DNA of 34,984 nt. It comes from Pseudanabaena biceps PCC 7429. Lineage in GTDB: Bacteria > Cyanobacteriota > Cyanobacteriia > Pseudanabaenales > Pseudanabaenaceae. Of the stretch, positions 27,203-34,984 are shown one piece after another (position 1 is the stretch's first letter; every line of letters begins with the position of its first letter). The notes below the pieces were generated by a model that was given only the letters and a program-made list of their open reading frames with translations, had not been told where the DNA came from and searched no databases. The translations under genes and the position numbers were made by a program. The stretch is taken from positions 1 through 34,984 of the forward strand of contig NZ_ALWB01000018.1 of NCBI RefSeq assembly GCF_000332215.1. The letters run 5' to 3'.

Positions 27203-27835
27203 CTAGCTATAAATACGGGGACGATAATCGCGATCGGTGGTTTGTTCTCCCATAAATGATAGCGAACTTACATCTTGTCTGTCTCCTGGGTAGAGCAGCA
27301 CGATCGGTAGATTGCTCGTCTTGCCATCAAGATGACGAAGTAATCCTGATGAACGAAAGAAAGGATACAAACCTCCCACACGGCTTAATAGGATTAACTT
27401 TTTGTCAGGTGTAGCATTAGGCATAAACTCATTGATTTTCCTAATTATGTCCTGTGCAATCCCATCAGCCCCTTCAACTTCAGGAGTTAATTTTTCCTTG
27501 AGATAGTTCAAACCGCGATCGCTAGTCTTATCCGCTAATCTTTTTTCCATAGCAATTAATCGTTCTAATGACGGCGGCGACTTACTTTTTAATCGCTCAA
27601 TGAATAATTGCAATAGCGATATAGATAAAACATTCCAACCCACGGCTTGTAATTCATCTTGCATTTGTTTCAGCTTTCGGCGCATCTCAAATTCTCTGTC
27701 AGGGGGATAAACAGCGATCGCAAATTGATAGTTCCGCATGGTGCTAATTTTTGCTCCTCCTTCTGCCATTAGGTCAGTCTTGAGAGCAGATACCACGCGA
27801 TCAATTACATTATTTGCCGAACTACGATTAGTCAT
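27203..27835 (-). CDS. brxB: BREX protein BrxB (DUF1788)
   Basis: BrxB of the DUF1788 family, 210 aa from the ATG at 27835. That ATG overlaps the brxA stop as TAATG; a start 12 codons upstream is possible but gives a non-family N-terminus. Recognisable stretches are NVIDRVVSALKTDLMAEGGAKISTMRNYQFAIAVY at the N-terminus, RVGGLYPFFRSSGLLRHL near 153-170, and the C-terminal PIVLLYPGDRQ..LSFMGE..DRDYRPRIY, which is diagnostic. BrxB is small, non-enzymatic as far as is known, and shared by types 1, 5 and 6. Its biochemical role is unknown; it is needed in type 1 systems tested. Confidence 0.93.
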   Translation of the reverse strand: MTNRSSANNVIDRVVSALKTDLMAEGGAKISTMRNYQFAIAVYPPDREFEMRRKLKQMQDELQAVGWNVLSISLLQLFIERLKSKSPPSLERLIAMEKRLADKTSDRGLNYLKEKLTPEVEGADGIAQDIIRKINEFMPNATPDKKLILLSRVGGLYPFFRSSGLLRHLDGKTSNLPIVLLYPGDRQDVSSLSFMGEQTTDRDYRPRIYS

Positions 27836-28719
27836 TACTCTAAATTCTCCCGATCTAATCGCAACGCCCAATCCTTAAGATCAGCACATTGCCACCCAAA
27901 GTCAATAAGTTCTCCCATGCGGCGAAAATCAAGATTTGGTAAACGTTGTAAACGAGTCTCTAGCAAACTCCCAGTCAAACCCACTGATCGCCAGTAAGGA
28001 TTATCGAGCAAAGTTCCCTCAAAAGTTAAAGCCCGTAAAAAATATAACCAATACTCCACAGCGCGATCACTTACTTGGGGATATAGCAAATTGCGTTTAC
28101 CCATTTTGTCCGAACATAGCCCCACCGATGCTGCCGCCGCAATTAGCCCTGTTGCCATTCTGGCGATCGTTGCAGGTGACCAGTGATCTCTTCCCATGTT
28201 TTGGCTGACCCATCGTCCTACGATGTCACGATCAATATTCGAGTCCGTAATATCTGTGCTTAAAATCCGCCGTTGTCCCAGATAATGATCTGTAAAGGCG
28301 CGATAGAGTGGATCGACGAGTTGTAAATGCCAATGACAGAGATTACGTCTTGTTAATAAATCACGGGGCTGCCATTGCTGCAAAACCAATAGCGCCACGG
28401 GATAAGCATCATAGCGCTGCGAAAACTCCTTGAGTAGTAATTGCGTTCGTGCCATGCTCTTACTACCAAACCAGCGCTTCTCAAAAGCAATTTCAGCAAG
28501 TTGATTGATTTTGTCAGTTTTATTAGTAATGCGATCTCGATCAACTTCCAAATTCAGGACATTTGGATGGCAATTTTGCCAGTAGCTATAACTTTCTTCA
28601 ATCGCCAAAGGAACTCGCATTAGCCTTGTGTGCAACGACCTAACCTCCGCGCCATAATTTGCAGATAAGTCCATAGATAAGTCCATAGATAAGTCCATAT
28701 TTTTACTCAAACTAACCAT
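27835..28719 (-). CDS. brxA: BREX protein BrxA (DUF1819)
   Basis: BrxA/DUF1819, up to 294 aa from the first ATG at 28719. Start choice is ambiguous: AGGAG lies only one base before that ATG, and three further in-frame ATGs at 28698, 28686 and 28674 arise from a 12-bp tandem repeat. The conserved region begins around EVRSLHTRLMRVPLAIEESYSYW. Other visible stretches are EIAFEKRWFGSKSMARTQLLLKEFSQRY, ALLVLQQWQPRDLLTRRNLCHWHLQLVDPLYRAFTDHYL, and a C-terminal YWLYFLRALTFEGTLLDNPYW. The E. coli homologue is a helical DNA-binding protein. The frame overlaps the end of brxE, and its stop overlaps the brxB start, so brxE-A-B are translationally coupled. Confidence 0.92.
   Translation of the reverse strand: MVSLSKNMDLSMDLSMDLSANYGAEVRSLHTRLMRVPLAIEESYSYWQNCHPNVLNLEVDRDRITNKTDKINQLAEIAFEKRWFGSKSMARTQLLLKEFSQRYDAYPVALLVLQQWQPRDLLTRRNLCHWHLQLVDPLYRAFTDHYLGQRRILSTDITDSNIDRDIVGRWVSQNMGRDHWSPATIARMATGLIAAAASVGLCSDKMGKRNLLYPQVSDRAVEYWLYFLRALTFEGTLLDNPYWRSVGLTGSLLETRLQRLPNLDFRRMGELIDFGWQCADLKDWALRLDRENLE
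28664..28699. repeat. 12-bp tandem repeat, three copies, at the brxA start
   Basis: Unit GATAAGTCCATA (plus strand) repeated three times without mismatch. Read on the minus strand each unit gives ATGGACTTATCT, i.e. MDLS, so copy-number change would add or remove start codons and four-residue blocks without a frameshift. Confidence 0.9.
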
Positions 28720-28723
28720 ACTC

Positions 28724-29281
28724 CTAAGCAATCAGATAAAACGGCATTGAATAATTTTGATCAAACGGGACAAGCGCCGCAACTAGAAATAAGAGATTTT
28801 GCTGGTCAGAATCAGACCTTCTAATTTCGCGCCCCCCAGCCACAAGCTCATATTTACTCTCACCACAGCGATCACTAACTTGCTTGGCGATCGCCTCACG
28901 ATCAAAGCCGTCTTCCCAAGCGATCGGCAATTTCAGATTTTCACTCAGTCGTTTTCTTGCTGCAAGGCGATCGTGTAATTTCTCATCTAAGTCAAATCCC
29001 CAAAAGAAAATCGTTCGCAATTTATCAGGATTAGCCATTCTTTGCCTAGCCCGCCGATCCGTAGCGATCGCGGCTGATCGAGCAGACTCCCATCCTGCAT
29101 ACACCTTGGTGCGTGGCAGCAACCGAGCCAATAGATCGCCGCCACCCAGATCATCAATTAAATCAGTGCGCCACCAACCTAACCGTGATGGCTCACAGTT
29201 TGCTTCTCCTGCCCATGCGATCGTCATTTGCCAATCCAAGATCAGATCCAACAAATCTAGATCAACTGCAAGAACACTCAT
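28724..29281 (-). CDS. brxE: BREX type 6 protein BrxE
   Basis: First gene of the BREX operon, 185 aa. The segments DLLDLILDWQMTIAWAGEA (9-27) and CEPSRLGWWRTDLIDDLGGGDLLARLLPRT (29-58) match what I recall of BrxE, a protein restricted to BREX type 6. Together with brxD and brxHI it sets the type. Function is unknown; no catalytic motif is seen. It is divergent from parA across 148 bp. The ATG has AGG seven bases upstream. A TATAAG at about 65 bases upstream of the ATG on the minus strand is a possible -10, but no matching -35 was found. Confidence 0.88.
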   Translation of the reverse strand: MSVLAVDLDLLDLILDWQMTIAWAGEANCEPSRLGWWRTDLIDDLGGGDLLARLLPRTKVYAGWESARSAAIATDRRARQRMANPDKLRTIFFWGFDLDEKLHDRLAARKRLSENLKLPIAWEDGFDREAIAKQVSDRCGESKYELVAGGREIRRSDSDQQNLLFLVAALVPFDQNYSMPFYLIA

Positions 29282-29382
29282 TCAAGTACCTTATCTTCCT
29301 TTTATTTTTTGACAGTGGGCTGCGTTTCGCACTACTTACTCTAAGTATCTTATATTTATTTGATGCAGCTATAAAATTAAAG

Positions 29383-29400
29383 TCATATATTGATATATGA
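29383..29400. promoter_or_regulatory. parS-like palindrome upstream of parA
   Basis: TCATATAT-TG-ATATATGA, perfect 8-base arms, 30 bases before the parA start. The same site in the other orientation occurs just after parB at 31404-31421. It probably acts as a partition site and as an operator for parAB, possibly also affecting the divergent BREX promoter. Confidence 0.65.
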
Positions 29401-29429
29401 TGTCCTTGATTGTTTAGACATATCAACAA

Positions 29430-30236
29430 ATGCAAAGCCGAATTGCCGTTCTCAGTAATGCTGGCGGAAGTGGTAAAACCACATTATCTGTGCATATTGC
29501 TTATGAAATGAGCCTTTACGGATTGTCAGTTGCCTTAATGGATCTCGATCCACAAGGCTCCTTAAGCCTATTTTGCGGTTTGCCACAACCCGAACCTGAA
29601 CAAACCCTAGCATCAGTATTAAACAATGATTTTTCTGGACAATGGCCATTAGAAAAGTGTTGGACAGAAAACACTAATAAGGTAGATGTAGTCCAAGGAG
29701 GGATGATCTTAACAAGAGTCGCCGATGAGATGGTATTACATCGCCGAGGAGCCTATTTACTTGGCGATTGCCTAAAAGACCATCCCATTTCCCACGATTT
29801 AATTATCTTTGACTGCCCTGCAACCCTTGGACCTCTAACTTTATTAGCATTATCAGCTTGCACCCATGTTTTAGTTCCAGTCCAACTTGAGCCAAAGTCA
29901 ATCCAAGGTTCCGCCAAATTAATTGAATGGGTATTTCACAACAGCAAACAATTAAGGCTCGATCCCCAGCCACAGGTCATGGGATTTGTACCAAATCAAT
30001 ACGATGCCAGACGCGCAACCCACCGCCAAATATTAGAAGATCTCCCAACCCAACTTGACCAATTAGGGATTCACTGTTTCCCTCCTATCAGAGACTCGGC
30101 GGAGTTTATCAATGCTAGTGGGCAAGGTTTACCATTACATCTGTATCGCCATCAACATCCCGCCCAAGCTGACTTCAAAGAAGTTTCTGAACATGTTGTG
30201 CAATTAATCGGTAAGAAAGTGAAAAGGAAAAAATAA
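29430..30236 (+). CDS. parA: ParA-family partition ATPase
   Basis: ParA/Soj-like ATPase, 268 aa, that would position plasmid copies by ATP-dependent DNA binding with ParB. Walker A NAGGSGKTT is at 10-18, the A' box VALMDLDPQGS at 34-44, and the Walker B strand LIIFDCPATLG near 123-133. The usual signature lysine of the deviant Walker A (KGGxGKT) is Ala11 here, as in the carboxysome-positioning protein McdA, which also lacks it at this place; a lysine at about 156 (EPKSIQG) might substitute. Two bases separate it from parB, so it is a partition operon rather than an mcdAB pair. No long N-terminal HTH is present. No strong Shine-Dalgarno precedes the ATG. Confidence 0.9.
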   Translation: MQSRIAVLSNAGGSGKTTLSVHIAYEMSLYGLSVALMDLDPQGSLSLFCGLPQPEPEQTLASVLNNDFSGQWPLEKCWTENTNKVDVVQGGMILTRVADEMVLHRRGAYLLGDCLKDHPISHDLIIFDCPATLGPLTLLALSACTHVLVPVQLEPKSIQGSAKLIEWVFHNSKQLRLDPQPQVMGFVPNQYDARRATHRQILEDLPTQLDQLGIHCFPPIRDSAEFINASGQGLPLHLYRHQHPAQADFKEVSEHVVQLIGKKVKRKK

Positions 30237-30238
30237 TC

Positions 30239-31375
30239 ATGGCAGCTCGTAAAGCCCCCAATATCGCTGACTACTTCTCAGGCGCAAAGCAAACCCAACA
30301 ATTGTCCAACGCTGAGGAAGAGATTGCTCAACTCAAAACCGAAATTGAGCGGTTAAGAGCATCTGACTCCGAAGAAGTCGAAGTTCAGCTATCCACATTA
30401 AAGGAACAACTAAAGTCTCAATCTGGAGTAGTAGATTTAGAAATCACCAAAATCATTCAGAACCCCGATCAACCCCGTCGTACTTTTCTGAATGAAAGCA
30501 TTGTGGCAATGTCTCAGTCCTTAGCATCAGATGGTCAGCTTTCGCCAATTATTGTCATAGCCCAAGAAGATGAGAGCTATTTACTTTTTGACGGTGAGCG
30601 TCGTTGGCGTGCGGCGAGGGAGCTAGGATGGTCAACTATCAAAGCTGTGACGATGGATGCGCCGCAGGAACTACACCGTAAGGCTTTATTAACATCTTTA
30701 CATCGTGAAGATCTTAACCCACTCGATAAGGCTGAAGCAATCATTAAAGAAATTTCGCTAAACGTGGGATTAAAAGTCGATGACATCCCCAGAGCTTTAT
30801 CTACGGTCATTCGGAGATTGAATAAGAAAAAACGACTGTCTGAAGTCATGGCTAAGTTAGCATCTAATGACTCTAGCCAAACGGTGGAAGTAGATCCTAA
30901 CTATGTCAATGAAACTGAACACAATGTTTTAAGAATTCTACTAGAGTTACAACTCAATCCTGCTTCTGTTGATGCTAACTTGCTACCAATGTTGGGCTTA
31001 GCAGATGATCTCAAAGATGCGATTCGCAATCTGGGGCTAAAGGGAGTCCATGCGATCGCCTTGCAAAAACTTTCGGCGAAGAATCTAAATTTGTCCCAAG
31101 CCAAGGCAAAACGAGTAAGAGAGGATTTAACTAAAAAGGTTGTCCAAGAGAATTTGTCAGTTTTACAAACTCGCAAGCTGGTCAATGAGGCGATCGCTAA
31201 GCATAGTCCTAGCCAAGAGAGTACGATCGATGCAAATAAACAGTTAGGCAAAATCAAGCAAAGTGTTGATCTAATTTCTTCAGATTTACTACGATCTGCC
31301 GATCCTACAATTTTAAGAGATGTCTATGATTTACTAAAGCAAAAGATGACAGAAATTGAGTCTTTGATTTCATAG
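30239..31375 (+). CDS. parB: ParB-family partition protein
   Basis: ParB-like DNA-binding protein, 378 aa, the centromere-binding partner of the preceding ParA. The N-terminus (28-65) is a charged coiled coil. The ParB/sulfiredoxin-type domain begins near VDLEITKIIQNPDQPRRTF and includes the CTP-binding GERRWRAARELGW (box II) around 118-130 and NPLDKAEAI after it. The HTH region and a helical C-terminus follow. Predicted to bind the TCATATAT-NN-ATATATGA palindromes that flank the operon. Its presence next to parA without a replication gene in view suggests a plasmid or a large second replicon, but this alone cannot prove it. Confidence 0.9.
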   Translation: MAARKAPNIADYFSGAKQTQQLSNAEEEIAQLKTEIERLRASDSEEVEVQLSTLKEQLKSQSGVVDLEITKIIQNPDQPRRTFLNESIVAMSQSLASDGQLSPIIVIAQEDESYLLFDGERRWRAARELGWSTIKAVTMDAPQELHRKALLTSLHREDLNPLDKAEAIIKEISLNVGLKVDDIPRALSTVIRRLNKKKRLSEVMAKLASNDSSQTVEVDPNYVNETEHNVLRILLELQLNPASVDANLLPMLGLADDLKDAIRNLGLKGVHAIALQKLSAKNLNLSQAKAKRVREDLTKKVVQENLSVLQTRKLVNEAIAKHSPSQESTIDANKQLGKIKQSVDLISSDLLRSADPTILRDVYDLLKQKMTEIESLIS

Positions 31376-31399
31376 CTGTTTAATTTTGTTTTATTTAGG

Positions 31400-31425
31400 T
31401 TGGTCATATATCAATATATGACCAA
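31400..31425. promoter_or_regulatory. parS-like palindrome downstream of parB
   Basis: The TCATATAT-CA-ATATATGA site extended by TTGG and CCAA, giving 12-base perfect arms. It is the reverse complement of the core of the site upstream of parA. This is the strongest single palindrome near parAB and the best candidate for the partition site. The rest of the 31376-31527 gap shows only an HIP1 site and AT-rich DNA. Confidence 0.7.
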
Positions 31426-31536
31426 TCGTTAGCAGCGATCGCCTCAAACATCAAAAGTCAATTAAGGTAGATATAGGCAATCTCTACTTTTTATAGAGTA
31501 CATTAATTAAATCAACGTGTATATTTTTTGTATGTC

Positions 31537-32667
31537 ATGATTTTTGATGTTCATCACTCTAAAATTGAAAAGTTAGATAGCAATAACCTTGTCGTATTAC
31601 TCAAGAAATTACTTCACGCTGAGGCTCAATGTATTGGGATACCTCTGCGAGGAGTTTCGGTTCCTCTTCAAATTACGACCCCCGATGGTGGTGAGGATGC
31701 CAGATTTTCAATTGAGATTAAATGGACAGAATATCTCGAACAAACAAATTATTTACCCTCTAGATTCTGTATATTTCAGTCAAAAGCTACAAATTTAAGA
31801 AAAGCAGGATGGAAAAAAGAAGTTTGGACAAAGGATAGTCAAAAAAGGGGATCTCAAAAAAAGCTAAATGAAGCTTTAAAAAATGTTATCGCTGAAAATG
31901 GTTTTTATATAGGCTTTACTTCCGCCTCAATCGGAGATCAAAAGAAAGATGAACAAATTGAGGCTATCAAACAAGGTATTCGAGAAGCTGGGGGTAATCC
32001 CGATCAACTGGGGATTGATATTTATGATGCTAATAAAATTGCGACTTGGGTATCTCAATATCCTGCGATCGCAGTTTGGCTTAATGAACAAGAATCAGAA
32101 CTTAATCTAAAAAGCTATGAAACAATTGAAAGCTTGGGGAAAATATTAGATATTTCTAAAGTACTCCTAGTTGAAGACAAAGCTGATCGATTTCAAATAA
32201 TCGAGAACAAAGAAAGAAGCTCACTTTCTTTCCATAAAGTAAAGGAAAGAATTGTGGATTACCTAGCCGATCCTAGAAGAACGATAAGGATTTATGGGGC
32301 TTCTGGGCTAGGTAAAACACGATTTGTATACGAAGTCTTTAAGGATGAGACAACCACAATAAAACTTTCATTATCAGTATCTACAATTTACTGCGACTTA
32401 GAAAAAATAGGTCATAAAATTTTGTCAGATGTTGAAAGTTTCTCAGCATCAAGTAAGTTAGCGCTCATCATTGTAGATAACTGTCCTCGTGAGACTGCAA
32501 TTAAGCTTAATGAAATAGCGAAGAAAGAAAGTAGCAATCTCAAAATCATAACGATTGGCAATGACAATCAACCTATAGACAAAGATGATTGTTTGAATAT
32601 TTCAGTTACTCCTGCCGATGAAACTCTAATTGAAGGGATCATTCGACAACGCTATCCCAAAAGCTGA
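31537..32667 (+). CDS. STAND NTPase with nuclease-like N-terminus, 5' part of a frameshifted gene
   Basis: N-terminal and NTPase part of an Avs-like defence protein. The start is the ATG at 31537 (MIFDVHHSKIEK); a TTG three codons earlier is possible. Residues about 45-90 carry TTPDGGEDARF and, 25 residues later, FQSKAT, the D...(Q/E)xK pattern of PD-(D/E)XK restriction-type nucleases. A P-loop IYGASGLGKT lies near 250-260 and a Walker B strand LALIIVDNC near 308-317, matching STAND ATPases. The frame ends RQRYPKS at a TGA straight after an AAAA run. Removing one A (32659-32662) continues smoothly into the next ORF as RYPKADNSDIEF. As it stands the protein lacks its sensor part. Confidence 0.75.
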   Translation: MIFDVHHSKIEKLDSNNLVVLLKKLLHAEAQCIGIPLRGVSVPLQITTPDGGEDARFSIEIKWTEYLEQTNYLPSRFCIFQSKATNLRKAGWKKEVWTKDSQKRGSQKKLNEALKNVIAENGFYIGFTSASIGDQKKDEQIEAIKQGIREAGGNPDQLGIDIYDANKIATWVSQYPAIAVWLNEQESELNLKSYETIESLGKILDISKVLLVEDKADRFQIIENKERSSLSFHKVKERIVDYLADPRRTIRIYGASGLGKTRFVYEVFKDETTTIKLSLSVSTIYCDLEKIGHKILSDVESFSASSKLALIIVDNCPRETAIKLNEIAKKESSNLKIITIGNDNQPIDKDDCLNISVTPADETLIEGIIRQRYPKS

Positions 32668-34702
32668 TAACTCAGATATTGAATTTATCAAAAATCTAAG
32701 CGATGGATATCCACGTATTGCTGTACTAGCTACTGATAACTACTCAGAAGGATTACCGATTCTAAAATCTATAGAAGATGTCGTAGAACGTGTCCTTAAA
32801 GGCTGTGGCATAACTTGTATAGAACAAGTTCGAGCTATTGAGTGTCTTGCTTTATTTACTGAATTAGGAGCAGATGAAACCCTAAGTGAAGAACTTGACT
32901 TTGTTGCTCAAAATTTAGCTCGTCAAACTGGGGATGAAATGTATGAATATCTAGCCCAAGCCGCAAAATCTTTTCTTGTAGACTATAACGGCTACTTTTT
33001 TATCGCAAAACCTTTGCCTATAGCTAATTTTCTTGGATTAAGAAGGCTAGATCTATTGCGTGTAAAAAATATTCTTAATTTCATTGAGAATGCACCACCA
33101 AGATTACAGTCATCCTTTTTAAAGCGATGGGAGTATTTTGACACTTCAAAAACATTAGCTAAAGTTACCGAGATCTTGTTAGCAAGAGATGGCTTGTGCA
33201 GATCGCTAGAAAGTTTAAATACAAATATTGGTTTACAATGCCTTGATGCTTTAGTACACATTGATCCAATTAGTGTTGCTTATACTATTGAGCGAATATT
33301 CGGAAAACTATCAATAGATGAACTTCAGCAGGTACAATCAGGACAAGATTATCTGATAAATGTTTTAGCAAAACTTGTTTTTCCTCAAAACACTTTTCAT
33401 ATTGCAGCAAAATTACTATTAAAATTAGCATCCGTCGAAAAGCAAACTTGGGGAAATAGTTCAACTAGCATCTTTATACAACTTTTTCAAATATATTCAA
33501 GTGGAACTGAAGTCGAACCATCAGAACGTTTTCGCATCTTGGATGATCAGCTTAATTCTAATGATGAAAGGATCGTTAAGATATGTATTGAAGCTTTACA
33601 AAATACTATTCAAACAAGTTATCGAGGCTGGACTGGAGACTCTAATAAAATAGGAACGCAACCTCCTCTTAAACATTGGAATCCAGAAACTTGGGATGAA
33701 TTATTTGATTTTATTAGAGAAGGTCTTCAAAGACTAAATAAAATTCGTGTTAGAAATAAAACTTTTGCTTGTAAATGTGAAGAAATTATTGCTTTAAATA
33801 TTCGAGATTTAATTTCTTATGAAAGTCTTATTGGAGATATTGAAAATATTTTACAAGACATAATTAATGATAAAGGAATTTGGCTTGAGGCGATTAAAGC
33901 AATTAGTAATTGGTTATATTACGATAGAAAAAAGGCACCAGAAACTTTATCGATAAGAGTAAGAAAACTTTATGATACGCTCATGCCAACCGATCTAATA
34001 CAACTAGCATTGCTATATACAAAATTTGGGCAGATGGATATTTACGATCCAGATTCAATTTACGATACGAACAATACATCTAATGAAGATTTTGAATACT
34101 CGTCCAAAAAAGCGAAAGAAGTAGCGGCTAAAATTGCTGTAAATTCGGATCTTACGCAACAAGTGATCCAAATAATGGTACAAGAACAGCTACATAATGT
34201 ATATCCATTTGCCTATGAATTGGCAATAAAAGTGGAAGATCCATTAAAAATATTTCAAATTGCAGTCAAAGAGTTTGAAAAATCTATAGAAAATAAAGGT
34301 ATTCAATTTCTCAGTGGATTAATTTCTGGTATTGACAAAAATGGAAGTGATATTGTAATTAAATGCATCCAAATTGCTCAGCAATCTAATCGTCTAAAAG
34401 ATCAAATGGTAAGTATATACAATGCTGTAGATATTTCTGCGGAAAGGCTAAATGAAATTGTACAGCAATTAAAAGACGGAAGTATTAAAGCACCTGAGTG
34501 TGTATATTTCTCTTATGGAAGGAGATTGAATAGTCTTAACGTCAAAGAAATCTTACCTTTAATTGATGAGTTGTATTTAAATCAAGAACCTGTCGGTATA
34601 TGGACTGCTCTAAAAATCATTCTTATGTACCAATATAACCGCTCAAATCTTGATAAACAATTAGCTAAACGAATTAAACAACTAGGGGAGCATCTCAATT
34701 AG
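32630..34702 (+). CDS. STAND NTPase C-terminal helical part, 3' part of a frameshifted gene
   Basis: The frame opens 38 bases inside the 5' part in the +1-shifted frame; residues before ADNSDIEF are probably not native. It begins at the end of the ATPase module (IEFIKNLSDGYPRIAVLATDNY, the winged-helix-side segment) and continues as about 650 residues of alpha-helical, ARM/HEAT/TPR-like solenoid, the position of the phage-protein sensor in Avs proteins. Joined, the two parts give roughly 1050 aa, a normal size for such STAND proteins. AT-rich with almost no HIP1 sites. The stop lies eight bases from the stop of a convergent transposase, so the C-terminus may have been altered by the insertion. 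Confidence 0.65.
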   Translation: MKGSFDNAIPKADNSDIEFIKNLSDGYPRIAVLATDNYSEGLPILKSIEDVVERVLKGCGITCIEQVRAIECLALFTELGADETLSEELDFVAQNLARQTGDEMYEYLAQAAKSFLVDYNGYFFIAKPLPIANFLGLRRLDLLRVKNILNFIENAPPRLQSSFLKRWEYFDTSKTLAKVTEILLARDGLCRSLESLNTNIGLQCLDALVHIDPISVAYTIERIFGKLSIDELQQVQSGQDYLINVLAKLVFPQNTFHIAAKLLLKLASVEKQTWGNSSTSIFIQLFQIYSSGTEVEPSERFRILDDQLNSNDERIVKICIEALQNTIQTSYRGWTGDSNKIGTQPPLKHWNPETWDELFDFIREGLQRLNKIRVRNKTFACKCEEIIALNIRDLISYESLIGDIENILQDIINDKGIWLEAIKAISNWLYYDRKKAPETLSIRVRKLYDTLMPTDLIQLALLYTKFGQMDIYDPDSIYDTNNTSNEDFEYSSKKAKEVAAKIAVNSDLTQQVIQIMVQEQLHNVYPFAYELAIKVEDPLKIFQIAVKEFEKSIENKGIQFLSGLISGIDKNGSDIVIKCIQIAQQSNRLKDQMVSIYNAVDISAERLNEIVQQLKDGSIKAPECVYFSYGRRLNSLNVKEILPLIDELYLNQEPVGIWTALKIILMYQYNRSNLDKQLAKRIKQLGEHLN

Positions 34703-34984
34703 GCACTGAGTAAATATACTTAGGGGCATAGAAGTAGCCATTGAGATAAGCACAGCGATGTTTCAAAACTTGAGCAACATTTTGCTGATTCCACTGAGCA
34801 CCCGAAATCTTGACCCGACGACCAATTTGTTTAATTGTCGATTCAACTGAGCCAGAGCCAATGTTAATTCCCTGTTTTTGTAGGTAACCATACTCAGGTA
34901 TACGATGGCGATGATTGCGTAAATAAGCAAGAAAATTGATAGCTCGTTTGAATTTACAACCTGAAAATAAGAAAATCGCCTGCT
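34695..34984 (-). mobile_element. ISKra4-type transposase, C-terminal end (runs off the window)
   Basis: The minus strand encodes 95 residues ending YIYSVPN and a stop. It includes YGYLQKQGINIGSGSVEST, IKQIGRRVKISGAQW and QNVAQVLKHRCAYLNGYF, the C-terminal signature that I associate with ISKra4-family DDE transposases (Glu of GSGSVES is the likely catalytic Glu). No inverted repeat of the element is recognisable; its end must lie within or just before the STAND gene's 3' end, since the two stop codons overlap within eight bases. The 5' part of the transposase is outside the window. Confidence 0.8.

Noticed and set aside
28664-28699. Iteron or CRISPR fragment
   Set aside because: The 12-bp repeat has no spacers and lies in the brxA reading frame.
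32630-34702. Independent gene downstream of a complete STAND gene
   Set aside because: The first frame ends in mid-domain and the second continues the same domain after a one-base correction, so they are one gene.

Overview
The window looks like accessory DNA, probably from a plasmid, of a cyanobacterium. The HIP1 octamer GCGATCGC occurs throughout. There is a XisH/XisI pair, the GC-rich interspersed hairpin repeats common in cyanobacterial genomes, and a divergently placed parA-parB pair flanked by parS-like palindromes. The genus cannot be fixed from the sequence. No replication initiator, rRNA, tRNA or CRISPR array is visible.

Right-centre (about 10.8-29.3 kb, minus strand): a complete type 6 BREX phage-defence locus, read right to left as brxE, brxA, brxB, brxC, pglX, pglZ, brxD, brxHI. 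It carries two insertions. (1) A TacA/TacT-type DUF1778 plus GNAT acetyltransferase toxin-antitoxin pair sits in the operon between brxC and pglX, with its own probable promoter and operator. (2) A plus-strand cassette of a Phd/YefM-like antitoxin, xisH and xisI lies between pglX and pglZ. Palindromic repeats have invaded the locus. Two groups are translated in frame inside pglX, one inside pglZ, and others fill the brxD/pglZ, brxB/brxC and xisI/pglX gaps.

Left (about 0.1-10.4 kb, minus strand): three very tightly spaced genes downstream of BREX in the same direction. They encode a 706-aa GHKL (Hsp90/sacsin-like) ATPase, a giant 1835-aa protein with a second GHKL ATPase domain in its middle, and a 899-aa SNF2/RapA-type helicase. 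I do not recognise this trio as a named defence system. It is the best candidate here for an undescribed, probably anti-phage or DNA-surveillance system. Between it and brxHI lies a 48-codon plus-strand fragment that resembles the broken N-terminus of another helicase, probably a rearrangement scar.

Right end (29.4-35.0 kb, plus strand): parA and parB, then an Avs-like STAND NTPase gene (nuclease-like N-terminus, P-loop, helical C-terminus) split by a one-base frameshift, and finally the 3' end of an ISKra4-type transposase on the minus strand.

Taken together, the window reads as a plasmid-borne defence island. BREX would act by site-specific methylation and phage exclusion, the GHKL/SNF2 trio and the STAND protein would be further layers, and the TA pairs and parAB would promote retention. 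The functional integration is inference; the gene identities rest on motifs visible in the translated sequence.
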